Shown: one piece after another, positions 17,861 through 24,949 of the stretch
Position numbering within the stretch: the first letter of the stretch is position 1
Layout: each line of letters opens with the position of its first letter
NCBI GenBank assembly: GCA_036004445.1
Contig: DASYRL010000119.1
Span: 1 to 33,475 of the forward strand
Length of the DNA stretch: 33,475 nucleotides
Direction of reading: 5' to 3'
Source of the DNA: DASXUC01 sp036004445
Lineage (GTDB): Bacteria; Sysuimicrobiota; Sysuimicrobiia; Sysuimicrobiales; Kaftiobacteriaceae
The notes under the pieces: generated by a model
Told to the model about the DNA's origin: nothing
The model's database searches: none
What the model saw: only the letters and a program-made list of their open reading frames with translations
Translations under genes and position numbers: made by a program

Positions 17861-17888
17861 GGGAACAGGGAACAGGGAACAGGGAACA
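17861..17888 (+). repeat. Heptamer array (GGGAACA)x4, asnS-binding-protein junction
   Basis: Four perfect copies of GGGAACA beginning 4 nt after the asnS stop. No inverted partner was seen before the next gene. The unit is unrelated to the GTGACTC arrays. Confidence 0.97.
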
Positions 17889-17936
17889 GAACGTCTCCCC
17901 CAAACAACCCCCATGGTTATGCAAGGAGGCATCGAC

Positions 17937-19214
17937 ATGAAGATTCGCACGTGGCGAACTGCCCGGCTGACGCTGGCCGCGGTGCTGCTGGTGACCGCGC
18001 TGCTGGTGCCGGCTTCGGCCGGCGGCCCGGTGACGATCACGTTCTGGCACGGGATGAGCGGCGTCCTGCTGCCGGCGATCGACGAGCTCACCAGAGACTT
18101 CAACCGGCTGAACCCCGGGATCAACGTCAACGCCATCTACCAGGGGAACTACGGGGTGTTGAACCAGAAGCTGATCGCGTCCGTCGCCGCCGGCAACCCG
18201 CCGACGATCAGCCAGGTCTTCCCGACCTGGACGGATCAGCTGATCCGGGCCAACGCCGTCGTGCCGATGGAGCGGTTCATCAAGGGGCCGGACGGATTGT
18301 CCGCAGAGGATCTCGGCGACATCATCCCCATCCTGCGACAGGCCAACACGTTCAACGGCGTGATGTGGACGATGCCGTTCAACAAGAGCCTGTACATCGT
18401 CTTCTACAACATCGACCTGTTCAAAGAGAACAACGTCAAGGTGCCACAGACCTGGGATGAGTTCGCGGCGGCGGCGAAGGCGCTCACGCGGACCGAGGGC
18501 GGCCGGGTGGTGCGCTACGGGTTCGTCGTGCGGCCCACCGTCGACTACTTCACCACGATGATGCTCACCAACGGCGGCGACTTCGTGAAAGCCAACGGAC
18601 GGGAAGTCGCCTTCAACAGCGCGGCCGCGGTCGAAGCGCTGCAGTGGCTGGTGGATCTCGTCAACAAGGACAAATCAGCGTACGTCCTGCCCGGCTTCGC
18701 CGACGCGGATTTTGCCGCGGGCAAGGTGGCGATGTACTTCGCGACCAACCCCGGCTATTCGTTCGCGCTGGCCGCCGTGGGCGGCAAGTTCAAAGTCGGG
18801 CTGGCCCCGCTGCCGTACAAACGGAACCGGGCCACCCTGCTCTCGGGCACGGACGTGGCGATCATGGCCAAAGCCACCCCCGAGCAGCAGGCGGCGGCGT
18901 GGAAGTACATCAAGTTCGTGACGGGGACGACCGGCACGACCCGCTGGTCATTGAGGACGTTCTACATGCCGGTCCGCCGGTCCGGGCGCGACTCGACGCT
19001 GATGCGAGTGTTCCTGCGCGACAATCCGGAGGTCCGCGCAGGACTGGATTCCCTCGAGTTCGCGAAGACCGAGCCCTCCGTCGCGGAATGGCAGGAGATC
19101 CGCGACATCATTTCCGACGCGGTGGAGGCGGCGCTGCTCGGGAAGCTCTCGCCGAAAGATGCGCTCGATCAGGCGGCGGTGAAGGCCAACCGCCTGCTGG
19201 CCCAGCGCAAGTAA
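17937..19214 (+). CDS. ABC transporter solute-binding protein (UgpB-like, family 1)
   Basis: Extracytoplasmic binding protein for a sugar or glycerol-phosphate importer. 425 residues. Signal peptide MKIRTWRTARLTLAAVLLVTA... ends near ASA-GG with no lipobox Cys, so it is a secreted rather than lipid-anchored type. The mature region opens VTITFWHGMSG and contains GNYGVLNQKLIASVAAGNPP, resembling UgpB. Start ATG 17937 follows AAGGAGG at good spacing; upstream in-frame sequence overlaps asnS and is not coding. First gene of a binding protein-permease-permease set. Ligand not determinable from sequence. Confidence 0.92.
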   Translation: MKIRTWRTARLTLAAVLLVTALLVPASAGGPVTITFWHGMSGVLLPAIDELTRDFNRLNPGINVNAIYQGNYGVLNQKLIASVAAGNPPTISQVFPTWTDQLIRANAVVPMERFIKGPDGLSAEDLGDIIPILRQANTFNGVMWTMPFNKSLYIVFYNIDLFKENNVKVPQTWDEFAAAAKALTRTEGGRVVRYGFVVRPTVDYFTTMMLTNGGDFVKANGREVAFNSAAAVEALQWLVDLVNKDKSAYVLPGFADADFAAGKVAMYFATNPGYSFALAAVGGKFKVGLAPLPYKRNRATLLSGTDVAIMAKATPEQQAAAWKYIKFVTGTTGTTRWSLRTFYMPVRRSGRDSTLMRVFLRDNPEVRAGLDSLEFAKTEPSVAEWQEIRDIISDAVEAALLGKLSPKDALDQAAVKANRLLAQRK

Positions 19215-19230
19215 CCACGCCGCGTCGCAG

Positions 19231-20172
19231 ATGGGCGCCGTGCGCGAGGCGACTGCAGGGACGGTGCGGACCCGCCCCGTCCCTCGCCGCGTGCGGGTGC
19301 TCCTCGAGCATGCCGAGGCGTACGGGTTTCTGCTCCCCGCCACCGCTGTCCTGATCGTCTTTCACCTCTTTCCCATCGGCTATGCGTTCTACGTGAGCCT
19401 GCTGCGATGGAACATGATCGACCCGGTGAGACCGTTCGTCGGCGCCGCGAATTACCTCAGTCTCCTCTCCGACCCGAAGTTCCGCGCCGCGCTGACGAAC
19501 ACGACCTACTTCGCGGTGGTGTCGGTCGCCCTGGCGATCCCGCTGGCCCTGGGCTTTGCCGTGCTCCTCAATCGCAAACTGACCGGGCTGTCGTGGTACC
19601 GCACGGCGTTCTTCATCCCGTACGTCACGCCGCTGGCCGCGGCGGCGATGGTCTGGCAGTGGCTCTACCATCCCGATCAGTTCGGCCTGCTCAACTATCT
19701 GCTCGACCGGCTCGGCCTCCCCCAGCAGCAGTGGCTGCTCAACGAACACCTGGCGATGCCCGCGCTCATTGCCGTCGCCATCTGGGGGAGCCTGGGCCGC
19801 GACATCGTCATTTTTCTGGCGGGGTTGCAGAATATCTCGCCGGAGTACTACGAAGCGGCGCAGATCGACGGCGCCGACGGCTGGCAGTCCTTCCGCCACA
19901 TCACCCTGCCGCTGCTGTCGCCGACGACGTACTTCATCCTGGTCATCAGCATGATCGGCGCGTTCAAGATCTTCGCGCTGCCGCTGTTCATGACCGGCGG
20001 GGGACCGCTCGACCGCACGCTGACGATCGTGTTCTCCATCTACCGGGAAGGATTCCAGTACTTCCGGATGGGGTCGGCCGCGGCGCAGGCGTACGTGCTG
20101 TTCGCGATCATCTTCCTCATCACGATGCTGCAGCGGCGCTTCCTGGCCGGGCGGGTCCACTATGACGTCTAA
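19231..20172 (+). CDS. ABC sugar transporter permease (UgpA/MalF type)
   Basis: First membrane subunit of the importer. 313 residues, about six transmembrane helices; the cytoplasmic EAA loop, which docks the ATPase, reads YYEAAQIDGADGWQSFRHITLPLL near residues 208-231. It starts 16 nt after the binding-protein stop and overlaps the next permease by 11 nt. There is no Shine-Dalgarno of note. Confidence 0.94.
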   Translation: MGAVREATAGTVRTRPVPRRVRVLLEHAEAYGFLLPATAVLIVFHLFPIGYAFYVSLLRWNMIDPVRPFVGAANYLSLLSDPKFRAALTNTTYFAVVSVALAIPLALGFAVLLNRKLTGLSWYRTAFFIPYVTPLAAAAMVWQWLYHPDQFGLLNYLLDRLGLPQQQWLLNEHLAMPALIAVAIWGSLGRDIVIFLAGLQNISPEYYEAAQIDGADGWQSFRHITLPLLSPTTYFILVISMIGAFKIFALPLFMTGGGPLDRTLTIVFSIYREGFQYFRMGSAAAQAYVLFAIIFLITMLQRRFLAGRVHYDV

Positions 20173-20992
20173 GCGTGTCCGGCCGCCCACGCTGCTCATC
20201 CACGCCGCGCTGCTGGCCAGCGTGGCGGTCATGCTCCTCCCCTACTACCTGATGGTCATCACCGCGATCAAGCCGCTGCAGGAGATCTTCACCGACCCGT
20301 TCACCTGGTTCCCGTCGCACGTCGAGTGGCGGAACTTCGTCGATGCGTGGACGCACGCGCCGTTCGGCCGGTACTTCATCAACAGCACGGTGATCTCGGT
20401 GGCGGAGACGCTGGGTGTGCTGGTCACGTCGGCCCTGGCGGGCTACGCGTTCGCCCGCATGCGCTTCCGGGGACGGGAGCTGCTGTTTGTGATCTTCCTG
20501 GGCACCCTGATGGTGCCGGGCGAGGTCCAGCTCGTGCCGAACTACATCACGGTCTCGCGGCTGGGCTGGCTGAACACCTACTACGCGCTGATCGTTCCCT
20601 TCCTCAGCAGCGTGTTCGGCATCTTCTTCATGCGGCAGTTCTTCGCGACCATTCCCAACGAACTGCAGGACGCCGCGCGGATCGACGGCGCGTCGCACTG
20701 GACGTTCCTGTGGCGCGTGGTCGTCCCGCTGAGCAAACCCGCGTTCATCACGGTGGCGCTGCTGACGTTTCTAGGCTCGTGGAACGCGCTGACGTGGCCG
20801 CTGATCGTCACCAATACGCCGGAGATGCGGCCGATCATGGTGGGGCTGCTGTCCTTCTCCAGCGAGTGGGGAACTCAGCCGCGGCTGCTCATGGCCGCCG
20901 CGACGTTTTCCGTCCTGCCCGTCCTGGTGCTGTTTTTCGTGCTGCAGCGCTACTTCATTCAGGGGATTGCGCGGGCGGGGATGAAATTCTAA
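20162..20992 (+). CDS. ABC sugar transporter permease (UgpE/MalG type)
   Basis: Second membrane subunit. 276 residues, about six helices; EAA loop ELQDAARIDGASHWTFLWRVVVPL near residues 173-196, and a family-typical C-terminus GIARAGMKF. It overlaps the preceding permease by 11 nt and runs tail to tail with the peroxiredoxin gene, overlapping its 3' end by 38 nt. No ATPase follows; the UgpC-like ATPase at 30164-31285 could serve this importer too. Confidence 0.94.
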   Translation: MTSKRVRPPTLLIHAALLASVAVMLLPYYLMVITAIKPLQEIFTDPFTWFPSHVEWRNFVDAWTHAPFGRYFINSTVISVAETLGVLVTSALAGYAFARMRFRGRELLFVIFLGTLMVPGEVQLVPNYITVSRLGWLNTYYALIVPFLSSVFGIFFMRQFFATIPNELQDAARIDGASHWTFLWRVVVPLSKPAFITVALLTFLGSWNALTWPLIVTNTPEMRPIMVGLLSFSSEWGTQPRLLMAAATFSVLPVLVLFFVLQRYFIQGIARAGMKF

Positions 20993-21443
20993 GAACGTCG
21001 AGGACCTCCTTGGAGTGTCCCTCCACCTTGACCCGCGGGAATACTTTGAAGACCCTGCCGTCCTCGTCAATAAGGAATGTCGAGCGGGCGACACCCCAGT
21101 ACCGAGCGCCGTCCGGGCGCGTCTTCTCGACCCAGACGCCGTACCGCTCGGCGACGGCGTGGTCGGTGTCGGCCAGCAGCGGGTGCGGGATCCCGAGTTT
21201 GTTCTTCCACGTGGCGTGGGACTCGACAGTATCCGTGCTGACACCCAGCACGGATACTGTCATGTTCCGATAGGCCGCGTAGTCGTCACGGAACGCGGAG
21301 GCTTCGGCGATTCACCCCGGGGTGTCGTCGCGGACATAAAACCACAGCACGACCTTCTGACCGCGGAAGTCTCGCAGTGAGACCTGGCCGCCTCGATCGT
21401 CGGGTAGCGTGAACTCCGGAGCTTGCTGTCCTTCTTCCACCAT
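20955..21443 (-). CDS. bcp: BCP/PrxQ peroxiredoxin, probable selenoprotein (UGA-Sec44)
   Basis: Thiol- or selenol-dependent peroxidase reducing hydroperoxides. I read 162 residues from ATG 21443, with one in-frame TGA at codon 44 (21312-21314). The frame is collinear with BCP on both sides: APEFTLPDDRGGQVSLRDF, then VVLWFYVRDDTPG-UGA-IAEASAFRDDY, then VSVLGVSTD and STFLIDEDG. The family motif is TPGC, so the UGA lies exactly at the peroxidatic Cys. The resolving-Cys position of the TPGCxxEAC form is Ser here, giving a one-selenol design. A SECIS-like hairpin follows the UGA. Alternative: a Cys-to-stop point mutation with reinitiation at ATG 21263; the intact remainder argues against decay. 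Confidence 0.85.
21267..21307 (-). promoter_or_regulatory. Candidate bacterial SECIS hairpin downstream of the bcp UGA
   Basis: Counting U of UGA as 1: lower stem CCGA (8-11) with UCGG (45-48), internal loop, upper stem CCGCGU (17-22) with ACGCGG (35-40), and a 12-nt apical loop containing GU at 26-27. Size and distance fit bacterial SECIS elements, which lie within about 40 nt after the UGA. Folding was done by eye. Confidence 0.6.
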
Positions 21444-21446
21444 CTC

Positions 21447-21494
21447 GAGACTCGTGACTCTCGTGACTCGTGACTCGTGACTCGTGACTCGTGA
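21447..21494. repeat. Heptamer array (GTGACTC)x5 between bcp and HAD genes
   Basis: Five GTGACTC copies at 21454-21460 and 21463-21490, interrupted once by a TC insertion, with a variant GAGACTC before and a partial GTGA after. It lies in the divergent gap between bcp and the HAD hydrolase, so here it touches two start regions rather than a stop. Confidence 0.95.
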
Positions 21495-21535
21495 AGGATG
21501 GATTAGCAGGAAGCGGCCCGAACACCTTCAGCGCG

Positions 21536-22186
21536 ATGCTGCATCCCTTGGACGTCGCACTCATCTTCGACCTCGACAACACGCTCATCCATTCCACCAT
21601 CGACTTCCGGCGCATCCGGGTGCGGTTGATCACACTGCTGCGCGCCGCCGGCCTCAGCGACGATTCCGATGACGCCCTCATGAAACTCGCCATCCCCCAG
21701 CTGGTCGAGCGTGGGCGGGCGCACGACGAGTCGCTGGCCGGGCGGATGTGGGGGGTGATCACGGAGGAAGAAGATCTGGGCCTCCAGGACGCGGACGCAG
21801 TCGAGCACGCGGCGGCCGTGCTGGGGGAACTCGCCCGGCGGAAGTTTCGGCTGGGACTCCTCACGAACAACCGGCGGGACGGCACGCTCGACCGGATGAC
21901 GGAGCTGGGTCTGCACGCCTACTTTGGCGCCATCGCCACCCGGGACGACGTCGGCGTGTTGAAGCCAATGCCGGATGGAGTCACCCATCTCCTGGCCCGG
22001 CTCGACCCGGTTCAGCGGGTCTACGTTGTCGGGGACTCGTGGATCGACGGCCAGGCCGCGTCGGCCGCCGGCGCCCGCTTCATCGGCTTCGGCCCGCGCG
22101 AGGCCGAAGTCCGCGCCCGTGGCATCACGGTGTGGACCTGGATCACCGACTTGAGGGAACTCCTCGAGCTGGATCTTGTCGGGTAG
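21536..22186 (+). CDS. HAD-superfamily hydrolase
   Basis: Haloacid-dehalogenase-fold phosphatase. Motif I is DLDNTLIHS (nucleophile Asp in DxDNT), motif II LLTNN, motif III Lys in GVLKPMP, motif IV GDSWIDGQAA, so a complete catalytic set, phosphoglycolate-phosphatase-like. I prefer ATG 21536 (MLHPLDVALIFDLDNT), the usual distance before motif I. A GTG at 21491, inside the last GTGACTC repeat, would add 15 residues. No good ribosome-binding site for either. Substrate unknown. Confidence 0.85.
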   Translation: MLHPLDVALIFDLDNTLIHSTIDFRRIRVRLITLLRAAGLSDDSDDALMKLAIPQLVERGRAHDESLAGRMWGVITEEEDLGLQDADAVEHAAAVLGELARRKFRLGLLTNNRRDGTLDRMTELGLHAYFGAIATRDDVGVLKPMPDGVTHLLARLDPVQRVYVVGDSWIDGQAASAAGARFIGFGPREAEVRARGITVWTWITDLRELLELDLVG

Positions 22187-22217
22187 ACAGAGAAGACGGT
22201 AAGGACGCCTTTGGGGG

Positions 22218-22625
22218 TTACCAGAGGTGTTTAAACCGCTTCGCGTACCGCTCTTCCATCGCCATATGGTGCAGGTCATAGACCGGGCACTCGCGCATCC
22301 GGCAGATGTGCAGCGCGTGGTTGCAGTAGGCGTCGGGGATCTCCCAGCACGACTTGTTGACGAAGTAGGCGGCGCAGACCCCTTTTTTCGGAAGACGCAG
22401 CGTCATCTCATCCAGCTTGACGGCCGTTTGCTCTTCAGGGACGTCCTTCGCCGGCTCGCGCACGAGCCGGAGGATCGGCCGGTCCACGGGCGCCGGCTCA
22501 CGGTGCTCCGCGTCGCCGGGCTTCCGCTCCGGGGCCGCCGCGCCGGTGAACTCCGCCAGCTCGGCGGACGCGTCCTGGATGAACGACCTAATGCCGCGCC
22601 GGAGCTCCTCGCGCTCTTTCTTCAT
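22218..22625 (-). CDS. Cys-rich conserved-type protein, unknown function
   Basis: 135 residues. Residues 1-75 are charged and probably flexible. The C-terminal 60 form a compact Cys-rich block: GVCAAYFVNKSC, WEIPDAYC, NHALHIC, RMREC and then YDLHHMAMEERYAKRF. The five cysteines are spaced x8, x7, x6 and x4, with nearby His residues, so metal or Fe-S binding is possible. ATG 22625 follows AAGGAGG. It overlaps the upstream ParA gene by 38 nt, implying co-translation. I do not recognise the family. Confidence 0.8.
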   Translation of the reverse strand: MKKEREELRRGIRSFIQDASAELAEFTGAAAPERKPGDAEHREPAPVDRPILRLVREPAKDVPEEQTAVKLDEMTLRLPKKGVCAAYFVNKSCWEIPDAYCNHALHICRMRECPVYDLHHMAMEERYAKRFKHLW

Positions 22626-23415
22626 GCGCCATGACCTCCTTGGCCAAGTCCATGTACTCCTGCGCTCCACGGGATGTCGGATTGTGGACGAACAGGGGCA
22701 CGCCGACCATCGACGACTCGACCAGCTTGATGTTGAAGTGGATGGTCACCGGCAGCACGCGGTCGCCGAAGAAATCGGCAATGCCCTGGACGATCTCCTT
22801 GCTGATGTTGGTCCGTGAGTCGTACATCGTGGGCAGGACGCCCAGGATATCCACCTGGTGCCCGACCTCCTCGCGCACCATCTTCAAGGTGCGCAGGAGC
22901 TGCCGCATGCCCAGCAGCGCGTAGTAGTGCGTCTGGATGGGGATGATGATCGCGTCGGAGCCGACCAGGGCGTTCAGCGTGAGCACACCGAGGCTGGGCG
23001 GCGTGTCGATCAGGACGTAGGCGAACTCGGACAGCACGGGCGCGAGGCGCTTGCGCAGCGCATTCTCCCGTCCGATGCGCGCCGCCAGCTCGAGCTCCGC
23101 CGCGGCCAGGTCGATCGAGGACGGCGCGATGAACAGGTGCTCGACGGTCGTGGGCACGATGATGTCGCGCAGCGACACCCCCTCGGCCTCGTCGCGGTCG
23201 CTTTCGACCAGGACGTGGTAGACGTGGCGGGAGAGCGATGCGGGGTCGATCCCCAGGCTGACGGTGGCGTTCGCCTGCGGATCGAGGTCGATGAGGAGCG
23301 TCTTCCTGCCGCTCGCGGCCAAACACGCCGCGAGGTTCACCGCCGTCGTTGTCTTGCCGCACCCGCCCTTTTGATTGACGAGCGCGATCACCCGGGCGGT
23401 CTCTGGTTGCGTCAC
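22588..23415 (-). CDS. ParA/MinD-family P-loop ATPase (orphan)
   Basis: Deviant-Walker-A ATPase of the partition/positioning type. 275 residues: KGGCGKTTT near residues 15-23, DLDPQANAT (Walker A'), and LIDTPPSLGVLTLNAL (Walker B). GTG 23413-23415 was chosen because GGGAGGG precedes it by 4 nt and the protein then starts just before VIALVNQKGG. No parB or parS-like site is visible; instead the gene overlaps a Cys-rich protein. Hence an orphan ParA whose cargo is unknown. Confidence 0.9.
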   Translation of the reverse strand: MTQPETARVIALVNQKGGCGKTTTAVNLAACLAASGRKTLLIDLDPQANATVSLGIDPASLSRHVYHVLVESDRDEAEGVSLRDIIVPTTVEHLFIAPSSIDLAAAELELAARIGRENALRKRLAPVLSEFAYVLIDTPPSLGVLTLNALVGSDAIIIPIQTHYYALLGMRQLLRTLKMVREEVGHQVDILGVLPTMYDSRTNISKEIVQGIADFFGDRVLPVTIHFNIKLVESSMVGVPLFVHNPTSRGAQEYMDLAKEVMAHEERARGAPARH

Positions 23416-23443
23416 AAAGCCCTCCCACTCCCCAGCGGGCGGG

Positions 23444-23462
23444 GCGCAGCCGTAGCGGCTGC
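23444..23462. promoter_or_regulatory. Perfect 8-bp inverted repeat upstream of parA-like gene
   Basis: CGCAGCCG (23444-23451), a TAG spacer, CGGCTGCG (23455-23462), 28 nt upstream of the ParA GTG. It could be an operator or a leader hairpin. No U-tract follows. Confidence 0.6.
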
Positions 23463-23577
23463 GTGATGTCCGACTCAAAGTACGACGATCCCAGCCCGCC
23501 GCTCGCGTCCCTGCGGCAGGCCGGTCCGGGTTAGTTCGCTAGCGTGTTCGACTCATTTTGCAGGTTTTCCTCTTTTG

Positions 23578-23618
23578 TGCTGGGAAGTGCTCACTAGAGA
23601 CCTGAGCACTTCCCAGCA
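23578..23618 (+). promoter_or_regulatory. Perfect 16-bp inverted repeat in the FBP aldolase/phosphatase leader
   Basis: TGCTGGGAAGTGCTCA (23578-23593), a 9-nt loop, and its exact reverse complement (23603-23618). The ribosome-binding GGAGG begins 4 nt later, at 23623, and the ATG is 23635. The preceding 30 nt are T-rich. As DNA it could be an operator; as RNA a very stable 5' hairpin next to the ribosome-binding site. No U-tract follows, so it is not a terminator on this strand. Confidence 0.85.
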
Positions 23619-23634
23619 TGCCGGAGGAATAGCC

Positions 23635-24795
23635 ATGCGAGTGACCGTGAGCGTCATCAAGGCGGACATCGGCGCGATCGGCGGTCACACGATGCCGAGC
23701 CCGGAGATCGAGGGCATTGTTCGGGATCGCGTCGCCGCCGAAAAGGGCAAGCTGCTGATCGACTGGTACATCTGCCACACCGGCGATGACATCGCCATCG
23801 TCATGACCCACACGCGGGGCAAGGACAACTCCGACGTCCACCAGCTGGCGTGGGACGCCTTCTTCGCCGCGACCGACAAAGCCAAGTCGCAGGGGCTGTA
23901 CGGCGCCGGGCAGGACCTGCTGAAGGAGGCGTTCTCCGGCAACGTCAGGGGGTTGGGACCGGGCAGCGCCGAGATCGAACTCGAGGAGCGGCCGAGCGAG
24001 GCGCTGATGATCATCCTCGGCGACAAGTGCGGGCCCGGCGCGTTCAACCTGCCGCTGTATCTGGCGTTCGCCGATCCCATGTACTCCCCCGGCCTGATGC
24101 TATCGGAAGGTCTGCAGGACGGGTTCACCTTCCACATCATGGACATGGACCACACCGAGGGTGATCGGGTGATCGTGCTCGAGGCGCCGGAGCGGCTCTA
24201 CGATATCGCCGCGCTGCTGCGCGACACGAACCGGTACGCGGTCGAAGCGATCTGGTCGCGGAAATACCCCGACGAACAGGCGGCGGCCATCGGGACGACG
24301 CGGCTGCGCAACATCGCCGGCCGCTATGTCGGGAAGGACGACCCGCCCGGGGTCATCCGGGTCCAGAAGATCTTCCCGGCCACCGAGGAGTTCGGTCCGG
24401 CATTTGCGGTCGGGCCGTTCGTCGGCGGCGACACGCGGGGCAGCCACAACCTTCCCCTGATGCCCGTGCCCATCAACACCGGCGCCTCCACGTTCTTCTG
24501 CGTCCCGATGGTGTCGGCGCTGGGTTTCTCGATGCACAATGGCATTCTCACTCAGCCGGCCGACCTGTTCGCCGACCCATTCTGGCACGCGGTACGGGAC
24601 CGCATTGCGGAGAAGGCGATCGAGATGCGCCACCAGGGGTTCTTCGAACCGGCGATGCTGCCGATGTCGGAGCTGGAGTACGGGGGGATCGTGGCGCGGC
24701 TGCGGAAGCTCGATCCGGAGTTTTCGCTTCGGGACGGCCAGGGCAACGGGGCCGAAGCGCGGGCGAAAAAGGCGGAGAAGCCGAGAACGCGGTAG
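23635..24795 (+). CDS. Fructose-1,6-bisphosphate aldolase/phosphatase (archaeal type)
   Basis: Bifunctional gluconeogenic enzyme: condenses triose phosphates to fructose-1,6-bisphosphate and dephosphorylates it to fructose-6-phosphate. 386 residues. Seen: VSVIKADIG (Asp11) and GHTMP (His18), HTGDDIAIVMTHTRG (Asp51, Asp52) as Mg ligands, YGAGQDLLKEAFSGN, and RYVGKDDP, where Tyr231 and Lys234 match the Schiff-base Lys and catalytic Tyr of archaeal enzymes. ATG 23635 follows GGAGG. The family is typical of Archaea and deep-branching thermophilic bacteria. Confidence 0.95.
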   Translation: MRVTVSVIKADIGAIGGHTMPSPEIEGIVRDRVAAEKGKLLIDWYICHTGDDIAIVMTHTRGKDNSDVHQLAWDAFFAATDKAKSQGLYGAGQDLLKEAFSGNVRGLGPGSAEIELEERPSEALMIILGDKCGPGAFNLPLYLAFADPMYSPGLMLSEGLQDGFTFHIMDMDHTEGDRVIVLEAPERLYDIAALLRDTNRYAVEAIWSRKYPDEQAAAIGTTRLRNIAGRYVGKDDPPGVIRVQKIFPATEEFGPAFAVGPFVGGDTRGSHNLPLMPVPINTGASTFFCVPMVSALGFSMHNGILTQPADLFADPFWHAVRDRIAEKAIEMRHQGFFEPAMLPMSELEYGGIVARLRKLDPEFSLRDGQGNGAEARAKKAEKPRTR

Positions 24796-24804
24796 CGCGT
24801 CGGC

Positions 24805-24945
24805 TTAGTGCCCGCCGTTCTCCTTGAGGACCGTGCGGTTCACGTAGCGCACGAGCGAGGGCAGATACGCGGGAATCAGTGCGCCGATCACGACGAAGAG
24901 CACGAGGAGCGCGATCACCAGATACACCACACCGAGTTCGCTCAC
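24805..24945 (-). CDS. Small single-span membrane protein (46 aa)
   Basis: Read by eye: GTG 24945 to TAA 24805, opening MSELGVVYLV and ending RTVLKENGGH. Residues 5-30 are one hydrophobic helix, followed by a basic LVRYVNRTVLKEN tail, which should be cytoplasmic. It starts 4 nt after the cca stop, within reach of translational coupling. No family recognised. Coding status rests on the clean helix plus basic tail and on tight spacing. Confidence 0.6.
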   Translation of the reverse strand: MSELGVVYLVIALLVLFVVIGALIPAYLPSLVRYVNRTVLKENGGH

Positions 24946-24949
24946 TGCA

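Noticed and set aside
21263..21443. Frameshift or pseudogene explanation for the bcp UGA
   Set aside because: Frame is the same before and after the UGA, all other motifs are intact and the UGA falls exactly on the catalytic Cys; kept only as an alternative.
22187..22217. GGTAA/TTACC pairing in the convergent gap as a bidirectional terminator
   Set aside because: Only 5 bp and no U-tract.
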